64,000 nucleotides of DNA from Gordionus sp. m RMFG-2023 (taxonomy: Eukaryota; Nematomorpha; Gordioida; Chordodea; Parachordodidae). Under the pieces are notes generated by a model. The model was not told where the DNA came from and made no database searches. It saw only the letters and a program-made list of their open reading frames with translations. Position numbers and translations under genes: made by a program. This document shows, piece after piece, positions 38,843 to 51,090 of this stretch; within the stretch, counting starts at the first letter, position 1, and each line of letters opens with the position of its first letter. The stretch lies in contig NC_088776.1 of the NCBI RefSeq assembly GCF_954871325.1, positions 1,193,671 to 1,257,670 on the forward strand, written 5' to 3'.

Positions 38843-39441
38843 ACTTTTGACTATTTTGGGCATCTTTTCTATACAAGTATAATTTACTCTCAAAATTGCT
38901 GTCTTTCTAAGTTCCCCTTCATAAGGATTATCCTCAGAATTTCTAATTGAATTTATAGTATTAAATCTCATTTTTAAAAATCATCGATGTTAATTTTTTT
39001 TTTCCCTTCTCCGTATCCTAATAAACACAACTAAATTTTTTTTTTCCTTAATTAATACTTTATTTTTAATTTATTTTATCCGACAATGTGTTAATTCGTT
39101 ACCTAATCATTTTTATTTAGCGCGTTTTTTTTTAAATTTAAATTTGGAATTTAACGGGAAATATATTCTGTCATGTTTGGAATAACTTATTTTATGAATC
39201 GTATACAATTTTCCATTGAGTCTTTCATAATTTATATAATATTTTTTTAAAAAATAATATATGAAAGAAAAATTATATTAATTTTTTTTAAAAGTTCACG
39301 TAAAAATTGTCTGAAATTTTCTTAGGGTGTGTATTCCAATGAAGGCATACATACACTTCCGGCAAAATCAGAATTTGTTTTTTAAAATTTTGTGAAAAAA
39401 CGCGCTTTAAAAAAAAATAACACATTGTCGCTAACATACAT

Positions 39442-39544
39442 TAGCGACTGCATCGGGCCTAATTTTTCAAGCCAGGCCCGGCCCGACATTTTTTTTAAAA
39501 ACCGGTCCGGTCCGGCCCGAACTAGATTATTTGCAGAACTTCTA
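39442..39544. mobile_element. Short family 3 MITE remnant
   Basis: TAGCGACTGCATCGGGCC at the left, several CCGG/GGCCCGG blocks, and TTTGCAGAACTTCTA at the right. The G+C-rich CCGGGCC motifs stand out in AT-rich DNA and match subterminal repeats of the hAT element at 47376-49003. Confidence 0.5.
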
Positions 39545-40086
39545 ATATATTGTATATATATATATGTATATTATAATATTTATATTTTTGTATTTACATA
39601 GGATAAAAGCTAAAGTTTTGAACGTCGAATGTTATTCAAGCAAAATATTATAATCTTCTTCTTTTTTTTATGAGTGGATATTAAATATTTTTCATATTTT
39701 CATATTTTCATATTTTCATATTTTTAATTTTTAATGGGGGAGAAAAATTATTATTATTAACCACGTTTAATTATCGTCTAAATATATTTTTTTATTAATT
39801 ATTATATATAAATAATATAAATAAATACGCTTTTAAATTATGATTTATTTTTTAAAAATATATATATATATAAATTTTGGGAATTATGCATTACTAAATA
39901 TATATATATATTTTTTTTGATGTTGAACTTCAAAAACCAACTTCATATAGTCAATTTTAATCGCTAATTTTATAAATTATTATTATATTATATGTTATAT
40001 TATTTTGTTTGAAAAAAAAAACAATAAAAGAACATACCTTTATATTATTAAATTATTTCTATCATTCTAGTATTGTCAAAAATATG

Positions 40087-40388
40087 TAGTGTTGTTTTTA
40101 AACGGCTAACTCAATACTTAGTACAGAAAAATATTACCCAAGTCCGAAGATTTTGCACATGGAAGGAACCAAGATCCAGACATATATCATCGAAATCTTG
40201 AGACTTAGGCAATATTTTATCTAGAAAAAATTATTACGCGACCCTAAAGATTTTGCTCATAGAAGGAACGAGGGTCCTGACATATACTATCGAAATATCT
40301 AGGCTTACTCAATATTTTTTTCTGGCTAAAATATTGAGCTCAGCCGCTTTTAGAGATCGGCCCAAAACGAGCTGTTTAACGGCACTGT
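40087..40388. mobile_element. Family 1 MITE with a duplicated centre
   Basis: Starts TAGTGTTGTTTTTAAACGGC and ends GAGCTGTTTAACGGCACTG. The centre, GATTTTGCTCATAGAAGGAA followed by GACATATACTATCGAAAT, is present twice (first copy AGATTTTGCACATGGAAGG), making this copy about 300 bp against the usual 200-227. Confidence 0.7.
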
Positions 40389-41616
40389 ACTATTTTCTTT
40401 CGGAAGTATAGTGTGTGATTAGGAAAGGGGGGGGAGTGGTTGGGACGCAGGGGAGATCAACTGAATTATTTGACGATAAATCTATTAGAATGAGTGTCGG
40501 AAGATCCTTCATTCCTCGGTAATATTGGGGGAATTTTTGATGGGTTAATAATTTGCAATATATCTCATGTTAGAGCCTTTATAAGAATATAATTATTTAT
40601 TTCTTAACCCCAGGACCGATCCCAATTCAAACCTTATTCCTAAAAATTTTACTAAACACAAACCAGAATTAATCTCCTTTTTTTTAAAAAAAAATTTAAG
40701 TGGTTCAAGATAAAAAAAATTATTAATTTATAATTTTACCTGCATTAATTTTTTTTAAAATTTTGTTATATCAAAAAAATAATATATAAATAATAAATAA
40801 ATAAGGGATAAATTTATTTTATAAAAACATTTAAGGAATTTTTTAAAAAAATTTGTTTTAGACCTTAAATTTAGAAATAGATGCTTAGCCAATAAAAACC
40901 AAAAATTTTAAATTTTACGTGAAACGTGATTTAAGCGCTAAGCCCTCGTGATGACAAGCAACAGAACTAGGCTAGGATTTCCTTAGAATTTTTTCAAACT
41001 GGATATTTAATCAAGGCCCTTCAACCATTTGTAGGCAAGCCAAGAGGCCTCAGTAGCCTTTACAATCTCAGGGGCCATAATAAAAATTATTTTAAAAATT
41101 AATACTACATTTGACATAAAAAAAAAATTTGAAAATTTGGAACGGGAGCTGGTGATGAAGGAATATATTGTAAAATATACTATTTATACATTATGAACGA
41201 TTTTATATTCCTCAATTAAATATGGTTGTAATGATTATTTATATATATATATCTATGATTAATATAATATTGGGGGGAGGTTAACTACCTAACACCCATA
41301 GCATCAATTGCAATCAATATTTCCGCGATCGATTCCATATGATTAACTAACCTTCTAAGTGTATACAGTTATATTAAGGATCGAATAAACCTGTGCATGC
41401 ATAGTTTAGTATAATCGGATTACTTTACGGGTTCTTAGAAATTTTCAGGAGCTCGAATCCCTGCATTCCCTTCCCCCCCCCCCCAAAAAAAAAATTGTTG
41501 CTACTGACTACTTATATATTTAAACAATGTTGTTTCAACCAAGCAGAGTATAAGCAACTATTACTCAAATGTATACGGCGCAGCAATAGCACACTATACA
41601 ACGTATTTATAATATC

Positions 41617-41892
41617 CACAGGGGTCTAGAATTTGGAGTGCTGCACTCGACATTTTCAAAATTTTTGAGATTGAAGTGGCTAATAACTTACTTATTTCCC
41701 AATATATATATATATATATAAATAAAAAACTAGATTTAAAAAAAATATATTAATTTTTTTGCCGAAGTTATCTGTTCAAAATTTGATATCGATAAACTTT
41801 TTTTTTCCTATATTTTGATTTTTAAACTCTAAAATGTTGATTTTCTTATTTTAAACATTTTGGCAAAGTGGAACACTCCAATTCTAGACCTA
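41617..41892. mobile_element. Inverted-repeat MITE (family 4)
   Basis: The left end GGTCTAGAATTTGGAGTG and the right end CACTCCAATTCTAGACC are near-perfect inverted repeats of 17-18 bases. The interior is AT-rich and non-coding. A related copy lies in reverse orientation at 6932-7150. Target duplication not clear. Confidence 0.7.
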
Positions 41893-42313
41893 AAAAGAAT
41901 TGTAATTATCGCATCATTTTTGATTTTTAAAATATTTCACTGCAAAATAAATGTTTAGTATTATTATATGGGCTACGTTAAAAGTTATTCCTAAGTGGTT
42001 TATTTATTTAAATCCCTTAAAAAAATTTTCTTTTCTTCTCGTGGAGTTATTTTTTTTTAAAAAAAATACAAACACTAGTTTATAATACAAATCAATATTT
42101 TTAAACATTTCATACTACTATTGCCAATATAGCTCGATAATAGAGTATACATATAATCCTGCCATTTCTTATCAGATTCACTTAAATCAAACAAAATTGT
42201 AGAATTCTTCTTCTATAAAAAAAAATAAATTGTAATCCTGCTTGATAAAAGATTTTTTTTTTAACTAAAATTTTAAAATATTTTTAAGATCAATATACAA
42301 AGCTGGCTGTTAA

Positions 42314-42488
42314 TAGTTTTGTTAATTTAAGGCTAACTCACTATTTTAGCCAGAAATATATTTTCTAAGCCTCGAGATTTCGATAATATATGTCCAGATC
42401 TTTGTTCCTTCTATAAGCAAAATCTTCAGGTTTGCGTAATATTTTTCTGGATGAAGTATTGAGTTAGCCGTTCAGTTTAACAACACTA
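42314..42488. mobile_element. Family 1 MITE
   Basis: TAGTTTTGTTAATTTAAGGC at the left and GTTTAACAACACTA at the right, with GGCTAACTCACTATTTTAGC and TAAGCAAAATCTTCAGG inside. Flanks GCTGTTAA and GCTCTTTA match in 6 of 8 bases. Confidence 0.65.
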
Positions 42489-42809
42489 GCTCTTTATATT
42501 ATTACTCCCTATTTAGAAGGATTTGGTTCCCGCCATTGAGTTTTTTTTTTCTAAAGAAGCGCCATTTTTTTTTCAACCGCTCCTTTGTTTTTAATTTTTC
42601 GCAATACAAAATATATATTTTATTCAAAGAAGATGTGAATGCGCCAAAAAAATTTTTAAATTTTATTTTGATAAATAACGAATTTTTTCTAAATTTAAAT
42701 CAGGCCAGGCAGTCATCACCCTACTCGCCCTGTAATCTGTTTAGGGCAATACTAAGTAAGCCATCAAACAGGAGCAATCTAGAGGGAAAAAGGGGGTATT
42801 GTATTGTAT

Positions 42810-42990
42810 TTATTGTGGATTTAAAGTCAAAATAATATCATGTAAACCTCTAGATTTTGACTAATAGATGTCCAAAACATTTCTAACCACCCTGAGAAGA
42901 ATCTCTAGGCATATGTAACATTATTTTGGTTACAATCTTAAATTTAAATCAAGCCATTTTTAAAAATAGACCCCATAACGGCCTTTTTAA
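42810..42990. mobile_element. Eroded family 5 MITE
   Basis: Blocks AATAATATCATGTAAACCTC, TAGATTTTGACTAATAGATG, TTTTGGTTACAATCTTAA and AACGGCCTTTTTAAGAAG match, with divergence, the elements at 16946-17147 and 58020-58210. Ends are not well preserved. Confidence 0.4.
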
Positions 42991-43669
42991 GAAGAGTAAT
43001 TGTGCTGCTATTATTTGTTTAAAAAAAAAATTGTGTCTATCATATCTTCCTGGTGGTAATCGATTTGATCAAATCCAAGACAATCTCTCTAAATTATGTT
43101 TCGGTGTAATTTTAGATATTTTTGAGTTATTCGAAAATAATTCTTACAGTTTACTCATATATATATATATATATTTGTGAAAATTAACGATTTAAAATAA
43201 TCGGATTCAAAATATTGATTATTTGTTCCTACAGACCTAAAATTTTATTTAAAAGGGTAATCCAAATATTTTGTTTCCGAATCGAATGCCCATATAAAAA
43301 ATGCTTAGATATTACTTTGTTATGTTTTTCTTAGTCAAATTCATGACGAGCTTGCCAAATATACTTTAAATAATTTTTTTATTTTAATTAATTTTAATTA
43401 GAATCCATGTTTCCTGGAAAACTCTTAATAGTTTAGCATCTCTATGAGTTGCGAGAACTCCTTTCTAAACTAAATATCACCTATTATAAATGAGGAGTTA
43501 GCTGCTATTCCAATCCAGATGATGATGCTGCTATTTTTATTTATTTCTATTAATATATAAAAAAAATTATAATAATCATTATAAAGGAAAAAAACTATAT
43601 AAAAATAAATGCACTTATAAAAAGGATATCAATAATTTCCCATTAAAATTAATCCAATATACAAGGTAA

Positions 43670-44375
43670 GGTTATGAAGACCCTATCGGTAACATGGTCT
43701 TTAAGAGATATATTTCTGTGTTTCATCTTTGAACGAGAGTTCCACCGTTATTCTGTATTCGAGATGTTGGGTAACATTAGGAAATGTGTAAGTTTTGACA
43801 CACTTTAACCGTGTAAAAAAAATTATAATAATATCGTATATAATATTCTCTTAGAAATTATTGTTGGGTTTAGGGCATATATTAGTCATAAAAGTATATT
43901 ATTTTATTTTTAAAAACTATGAATTTAATTTTTGAAAACCGTCTAGAACCTAATGACTTTTGTATAATAATATGTCTCTTAACTCTAATATTGTGACGAT
44001 AAAAGTCTCAATTCTATTATAAATAAAAATTGTTTAGTTACATCTTGCACAGGCTGTAATTTTCTAAGCTTCAGCATGCTTGGTTTGGAAGGCAAGAGTT
44101 CAACTTCGTAACATTTAATATTGTTAAAAAAACTCCACATTTTTCAAATGATCAATATTCCAATTTACTGTCATGTCATATTGTTCTTCAGATTTATCCT
44201 CCAATTTACTGTTATGTCATATTGTTCTTCAGATTTATCCTCCAATTTACTGTTATGTCATATTGTTCTTCAGATTTATCCTCCATATTTAAATGGCTTA
44301 CCGTGTTAGTTATTCTAAGGAGCAATGGAATCTGTCAAATAATATTTATAATATCATATACTACATATAGTTTTC
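43670..44375 (-). pseudogene. Decayed twin of the FN3-like gene at 49812-50442
   Basis: The minus strand matches both exons of the copy-2 gene: a last-exon match reading YTFPNVTQHLEYRITVELSF at 43700-43805, and an exon-2 match around 44090-44375. It is broken: a one-base difference after FKDE shifts the frame of the last exon, and a 41-bp unit (not a multiple of three) at 44161-44283 is present three times in the other exon. It is a dead paralogue, useful as a reference for which parts of the live copy are kept. Confidence 0.6.
44161..44283 (+). repeat. Three-copy 41-bp tandem repeat inside the pseudogene
   Basis: CAATTTACTGTTATGTCATA plus TTGTTCTTCAGATTTATCCTC begins at 44161, 44202 and 44243, almost identical. 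The paralogous gene copy near 50330-50370 has it once, so the expansion is local and young. Confidence 0.9.
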
Positions 44376-45235
44376 CTAGACGCTATTGCCATTATTTAAG
44401 GCTACTTTTTTAAAATGTTTGTAACTTAATTGTTTTTTTACAAAGAATAGCATAGCAATATTATATTATTGAGATGGTTTAATCTTTCTAGGATATTTAC
44501 AAATATCCCAATGTCATTTTAATATAAAATAAATATTTTTAAAAAATATTTTTGAATTTATTGATAAGTTACCAATAATATCTTATTTTCGTTGATGAAT
44601 TTTGGTGATCTGATTTTTTTTTATTATAAAAATATGTATAAAATATGTCCCTTTTACAAACGAATAATTGATTTAATTTGTAAATTTTATCAACAAAATA
44701 AACTTAATATAATAATAACTACAAACGGAGTCCCAACGTCTTCACAAGCAAATATTTATAATTTGCTATTAATTTTCCAGTAGTTTTTAAAAAACTCTTT
44801 CGTTTTTCGCGATACAATTTTTATTTTTTCTCATACTAATTATTCTTTAAGTGGTGTGACATATTATAAATACCAAAGTTGTTGTATCTAGAAATAGTTT
44901 TATTAAAGTATATGCATCTCGATACTATTTCCGAGATATCTGTATTCTTAGATACATTTTTGGATGATCATTTTCGATAATAATATTATTTTAAAAAATT
45001 ATATTATTCTCGAATTAAATTTATGAAACATTATGTCTCCGAATTTATTTCGTCATAAAAACAAACTAGACAAATTTTTTTTAATTTTCTAGCAATTGAT
45101 AATGATAAACATGGTAAATTTTAAATTTCTATTAAATTAATTGTGAAACAGTCTGTCAAAAAAAATATATCATCAAATTTAATTTAAAATCAGAGGATGT
45201 TAATAATGAATTTTGATACTTATCAAATTTTATAA

Positions 45236-45434
<199 letters not shown>

Positions 45435-47375
45435 TTATAATAGTTTCTTTCTAATTAGAGCACCTATATTTTAAAGAAAAATATGATACCAAAAGTGATA
45501 GTTTTCGGTTGAAACTCAGTTTAAACCGATTTTTTAACCGGCTAAAAATTGGCGTTAACGGGTACCAGTTAATTAATAATACCAGATAATAATTTTTTTT
45601 TAAAATATATTTATTTACCTACCTGTAGATTTTTGATACATCCGTTAATAGAGAAAATGGATGATTTTTCTTTCAAATCCTCTAAGACCGTGTTTCATAG
45701 TTTCAGAACCTAGCATATTTAATACTATTTTTTGAAAGCTTTTGTTCTTCTACAATTTATGCTTTGGTTATTTTTGAATCATGAAAGAGCATAGGAACCC
45801 ATGTTTGTAGTGCAATCAATATATAATCATTTATATGTAAATAAAATTTTGTAGCAAAGTTTAAACACTCTTTTATAATTTGGGAAAGTTTTATGAGTAT
45901 ATTATATCTAGATATCATTTCAACCATGATTTATCAATTTAGAGCTAGCGGGGGCTTGCTAAACCATACACGTCAATTATGGCAGTTAAAAATAATAAAT
46001 TCAAAATCTTGAAAAGGCAATTTCATGTAAGAAATTATAATCTCTCCTTAAGATTCTTATTTATTTTTTTCAAAATATTTATTAAATTAACCAAAATTAA
46101 GTTTCAATTATATATATAATTAACTTCAATGTATACGTATAATGATATTTTGAACAAAAATAACAATAAAATTATTTTTATACTTATCATTATTAATAAA
46201 TAAAAATGCCATCCAATTTATTATGGCCTAAAAAAACCAATGGTTTAGGAAGCCCCCTTGAAGTGGTTTGCCTCACCCCGCTATTGGGGCATGTTGGACT
46301 AAAATTTTCACCTTTACAAAAAATGATTATATATTCTTAAAATCTTTTATAAGGCAACATTATAGAGTATAGATTTTAAGTATCTAATCATATATTATTT
46401 TTTATATTATCTATTTTAAAAAACCAGGAGCTATAGCCACTTTTGTAAATATCGGTCCAACTAACCCCAGTCTCCCCTATATGCGTTAAGAATTTATTCA
46501 TAAGACATTGCCTTCTTTTATTAAATAGTTTAAAAATCCCTTAAAAATTTTTTTTTTTATTTTCACACACCTCTCTTTGGAGTAAATTCAATTTTGATGC
46601 CATCAATTTTAAAAAATCTATAATCACTAGTTTATTATACTTATTAATATTATTTTTTTAAAACATTTCATAATATTTCTAAATATTTATGTTTGATAAT
46701 AAGAATATGTATTCTTTTCCCCTATCAGATTCATTGAATCTGAATAAAATTGTAGATTTCTTCTAATTATGAATGCTCCCAAAGGAGATATCTCCAGCTC
46801 CTTTAATTTTAATTTTAATAATATTTAAACTATATTAATGGATGCACACCAAATAAATTTATTTACTTTTTATAAATAACAAATTTTCTAAATTTTATAT
46901 CTGATTCGGCAAATAGATGTCCAAACTTTTCATATAAGATTGTGTTAAATAATAGATTATTTACCATTCAACGTTTAAGGTTTTAAATAATATTTTATTT
47001 TAATGCTACAATAATATTTTATTTGCCGATTACTATTTAAATGTTTACTGTTTAAGGCAATAATTGTAGATTGTGATATGTAAATTGGACTTTTTGTTTT
47101 ATATTCAATTATTATGCTTATATAAAAGAAATTTAATTCTAAATACAATACAATATAATATATATATATATATATATATGTATTGGAAAATGAAAATAGG
47201 ATATATAAAAAAAATTTTTTAAATAAATAAATCGATTTTTATTTTATACAAGTTCTACAATTTAAATCTTCACAAATAAAGACTTTATCTAAACCGTTCT
47301 CACATTCAACCGAATCTCAGTGCAAGATTACCCCACTTGCATTAAGAAGAATCTCCAGTCTTTCATTATATTATT

Positions 47376-49003
47376 CAGTGACCTGCAGGCCCGGCCCTAA
47401 ACCTTTTTTTAAATATATCCGGGCCGGGCCTTAATATTTTTTATAAAAATTTTTACATTATGAGTTAATGGTTATAAGATTATATTATATTATAATTATG
47501 ATTAATATAATATTTGGTGATGGTTAACACTACCTAACACCCACAGATCGATCTAATTATTAATTTCCTCCAAATTTATTCAAAGTATTAATATATTTTT
47601 TTATAATTCATATCTAAATATTTACAACATATTTTACCAAAACAATCAAATAAAGGAATATCACTTCTTGAAGTTTGTAATACCTTTCAAAGCGAAAAAG
47701 GAGAAATAAAATTGATTTTACTTAATATAAAGCATTTTTTAATTGAAAAATTTGTTTTACACTATCATTTTATTTCTCTTTTTCTCTGTCCCAAATTCAA
47801 GCAATTACGTATGTTGTCAGGGACAGATCGCAAGATGACGGAAAACTAGATAAAAGATTATATTAAATTACAAGAGGCTCAGGAAGTAAATAAAATACCA
47901 TCGACCAGTCAAATTACGACTGTTGTTAAACAAACTGAGTCGTTTTATGACAAATGGGGCGATGGTAATTCTGGTAATATCTCAATACCCGATGATGAAT
48001 ATTATAATTACATAAATAAAAAAATAGATGAAACATTTAAGGTGGATAATTTGTTAGAGTGGTGGGCTGCTCATCAAAGCGAATTTCCAATTTTAGGAAA
48101 ATTGGCAAAACGGGTATTGGCAATTCCTGTTTCAAGTGCAAGCTGTGAGCGGAATTTTTCCACTACTGGGAGAATTCTTGAAGAAAGAAGAAGTAATCTT
48201 CAACCTGAAAAGGTAGATATGCTTTTCTTTCTTCATGATAATTTGTGAATTTTTAATATCTTTCTTGAGTACAGGGTTTCGTCAATCATGCTGGTTTTTT
48301 ACTTTGCAAACTGTCAAATATTTATTGCATTTATTATATTTACCTTGAGTCATGAAAGTTTTTAATCCAACATTTTTCATTATTTTTTTTTACAATATTA
48401 TATAATACAATTATCTTCTTTTGTTAAAAATTTATATTATAAAATAAATTATATTAATATTGTGCAATTAGATTATATTTTCAAAATACTATTATACATG
48501 CATTTTTTTAAATAGCGATTTATTTTTATTTTATAAATTAAATAGTAAATAATTAAATACAATACATTATATTCTCAAAATATTTTCCATTTTTATAAAT
48601 TAAATATTAGTTTTATTTTTATAAACGCAATATAAAATATAGTATATGCTCAAAATATCCATTTTTATAAATAACAGTTTTATCATTTTTATAAATTCAA
48701 TATAAATATTCTCAAAATATTAGCTTTTTACACGTATTTTTTAAATAATAAGCGATAATACTCGCTGAAAAATATGGTAAAATACCTCATAGGTGAATTT
48801 TTGTATATACCAGGTGGAATATAATTTTAAAAAATTCCGAGCCGGGCCTGAAATTTTTTTTAAAAAAATATCCGGGCCGGGCCATAAAAAATTTTTAAAA
48901 AATATCCGAACCGGGCCTAAAAAATTTAAAACCGGGCCGGGCCGGGCCTAAAAAATTTAAAACCGGGCCAGGCCGGGTAGTGAAAAACCTCTGAAGGTCT
49001 CTG
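47376..49003 (+). mobile_element. hAT DNA transposon, internally deleted
   Basis: The 5' end CAGTGACCTGCAGGCCCGG and the 3' end CCTCTGAAGGTCTCTG are imperfect inverted repeats of hAT type. ATATTATT at 47368-47375 and 49004-49011 is an exact 8-bp target duplication. Subterminal CCGGGCC blocks are repeated many times near both ends, mostly at the 3' side (48838-48975). The 1,628-bp element encodes only the C-terminal part of a hAT transposase, so it is non-autonomous. Its termini match the family 3 MITEs, making it a relative of their source. Confidence 0.92.
47851..48248 (+). CDS. hAT transposase C-terminal fragment (dimerisation domain)
   Basis: An open stretch of about 132 codons encodes IPDDEYYNYINKKIDETFKV, then LLEWWAAHQSEFPILGKLAK, VLAIPVSSASCERNFSTTGR and EERRSNLQPEKVDMLFFLHD, then a stop. 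This is the hAT C-terminal dimerisation region (WW...P.L..LA...L.IPxSSAxxER.FS..G). The BED finger and the catalytic core are absent, and an in-frame stop lies just upstream near 47850. No ATG is positioned as a natural start. It is a remnant, not a working transposase. Confidence 0.85.
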
Positions 49004-49811
49004 ATATTATTACCACAATTAGTATTTTTAAAAAGCCCTATTTGTTAGAAATAAATTTGTGTCTAGTATATCAATCTCTTCCTGATTAATCAACTTGATC
49101 GTGAATCCAAGAAAATCATCCAAATTATTTTCAGTGTAATTTTAGATATTTTTTGGGGGGTTAGGAATTTGTTTTCTTACATAAATTAATTTTGATTAAT
49201 TTTTTTTGATTCCTACTTATACATTCAGGAATTTTGAAAAATTTCCAAGAGTTTATCCATATTATCATTATTATTATTCTTGTTAAATTTGTGAAAATTA
49301 TTTTTAAAAAAAACCAGATTGGAAGAAATATATATTATATGTTCATACAAGACCAAAATTTGTTTAAAAGGTAAGAATCAAATAATTTGTTTTTTTTTTG
49401 AAATAAATGCCCATATAAAAATGATTTAGATACAAACACATATTTATTTTTATTAATTTGTTATGTTTCCAACTCAAATCAAGTTGAGCTAGCCAAACAA
49501 AATTTCCAGTTTTCAGGAAACTATTAATAGTTTAGTATTTCTATGAGTTTCTGGAGACTGAGCACCCTTATGACATTCCTTTTTCTAAGAGCTAAGTGTA
49601 TAACCTATTGTAAAGGCGTTAGTTAAATTTATCGATAGAGGGATGATGCTGCTGAATTTTTATTTATTTTTATTAATTTTTAAAAAAATGGCAATTATTA
49701 TTATAAAGGAAAAAAAACTACAACATAATTATTAATTTTAAAAAAAATAATATGCACTTATAAAAGAATATAATAAACTAATAATCTCTATTAAAAAAAT
49801 AAATCCAATAT

Positions 49812-50442
49812 TCAAGGTACGGTTATGAAGACCCTAGCTGTAACGTGATCTTTAAAAGACATATTTCTGTGCTCATCTTTGAATGATAGTGCCACCGTTA
49901 TTCTGTATTCATGTGGGGTAACTTTAGGAAATGTGAAACCTGTGTCAAACTTCTTATCATGTTATAAAAAGAGAGAAGAATAATATTATATAAGTTGCGT
50001 TTAGGCATATCGGGTGTCATAAAAGTTATTATATTTAATTAAGAAAAAAAGTTTTTTTTAAAATTAATGTTTCAAATTTTGAAAAATCCGTTCTAAAAAA
50101 AACGAATATTATAACAATCTATTTGAACTCTAATGACTTTGAGTTTATAAAATACAGCTTTTTATAATATTATGTCTCAATTCTAATATAAATGAAAAAT
50201 TGTTAGTTACGACTTCTAGAAGCTGGGATTGTTCATGTGCAGTCATGTTCGGGTCGGTAGGCAACAGTTCAACGTGGTAATATTCAATATTTTCAAAAAA
50301 CACTCTGTTTTTCATGTGATCGATACTCCAATTCACCATTATGTCATATTGTCCTTTATACTCAGCCTCCATACGTAATTTTCCCACCGTGTTAATTATT
50401 CTAGGAGCAAAGGTATCTGTCGAATAATGTGTATACCATATA
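49812..50442 (-). CDS. Minus-strand gene fragment, FN3-like domain protein
   Basis: Two exons on the minus strand join in phase 0. Exon 50442-50211 starts after acceptor ATGTAG and ends at donor GTAACT; it encodes IWYTHYSTDTFAPRIINTVG, KLRMEAEYKGQYDIMVNWSI, FFENIEYYHVELLPTDPN and HEQSQLLEV. The last exon 49952-49812 follows acceptor ATGATAAG and encodes FDTGFTFPKVTPHEYRITVA, LSFKDEHRNMSFKDHVTARV, FITVP and a stop. The alternation (V.W, YYHVEL, F.FP.V.P..EYRITV) is that of a fibronectin type III-like beta sandwich, so an extracellular or receptor-type protein is likely. Upstream exons are uncertain. The twin at 43670-44375 is a pseudogene. Confidence 0.55.
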
Positions 50443-50557
50443 CTACATATAGTTTATAATAGCATAATAGCGCATTTGTCATTATTTACGGCTACCTACT
50501 TTTTAAATGGTCATCACTCACTTATGAAAGTCCTATCGATTTATGCTCTTCCGGAAC

Positions 50558-50777
50558 TAGTGTTGTTAAACGGCTCGTTTTGAGCCGATTTTTAAAAACG
50601 GCTAACTCAATATTTCATCTAGAATAATATTACGCACGCCTGAAGATTTTGTTTGTAGAAGGAACAAAGGTTTGGACATCTATTAGCGAAATCTCGAGGC
50701 TTAGGCAATATTTTTCTGGCTAAAATATTGAGTTAGCCGTTTTAAAAAATCGGCTCAAAACGAACCGTTTAACACTA
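50558..50777. mobile_element. Palindromic hAT-type MITE (family 1), best preserved copy
   Basis: Starts TAGTGTTGTTAAACGGCTCG, ends ACGAACCGTTTAACACTA. The arms pair over about 95 bases (GAGCCGATTTTTAAAAACGG with its complement near the right end). Flanks TCCGGAAC (50550-50557) and TCCAGAAC (50778-50785) are an 8-bp target duplication with one change. The corresponding site of copy 1, near 44440, has no insert. Confidence 0.88.
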
Positions 50778-51090
50778 TCCAGAACTAACAAAAAAATTAG
50801 CAATATTATTGAGATGGTTAATTTCTTTCTAGGAATATTTAACAATTTCTCAATATCGTTTATATATAATACAAATTTTATAAAATATTTTTAAGTTATT
50901 GAACGCATACCAATATCTATCTTCGATGGTGAATTTTGTTGATCTGATTTTATTTTTTTTTAAATATATATATATATATATATAATATGGCTTTTGTATC
51001 CAATATTTATTAAATTTATCATTTTATCTATAAAATAAGTTTAAAATCATAATGACTTTCATCGGAATTCCAATGCCTCCCTAAAGGATA

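Larger units (their letters stand above)
38446..42009. other. Intergenic transposon-rich region downstream of the collagen gene
   Basis: No coding exon recognised. It holds family 1 MITEs at 38645 and 40087, a family 3 fragment at 39442, an inverted-repeat element at 41617 and short ATTTTC tandem repeats near 39690-39725. A block near 41240-41320 (GATTAATATAATATT, CTACCTAACACCCA) is shared with the interior of the hAT element near 47490-47545. Confidence 0.65.
42010..44800 (+). repeat. Segmental duplication, copy 1
   Basis: Collinear with 46530-51090. Shared anchors include ACTAGTTTAT..AAACATTTCATA, AGATTC..AAATTGTAGA.TTCTTC, TCAGTGTAATTTTAGATATT-like sequence at 43105, GTTATGAAGACCCTA at 43674, CACCGTTATTCTGTATTC at 43743, and TTATTGAGATGGTT at 44467. 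Both copies are diverged by substitutions and insertions. Copy 1 has a family 1 MITE at 42314. Confidence 0.8.
46530..51090 (+). repeat. Segmental duplication, copy 2
   Basis: Collinear with 42010-44800. It is longer because of the hAT element (47376-49003) and the family 1 MITE (50558-50777). Sequence around both insertions has a counterpart in copy 1 without the element. Copy 2 keeps an open minus-strand gene (49812-50442). Confidence 0.8.

Noticed and set aside
42536-43180. Two Phe/Asn/Lys-rich plus-strand frames
   Set aside because: They run across MITE remnants and homopolymers; the paralogous segment does not keep them open.
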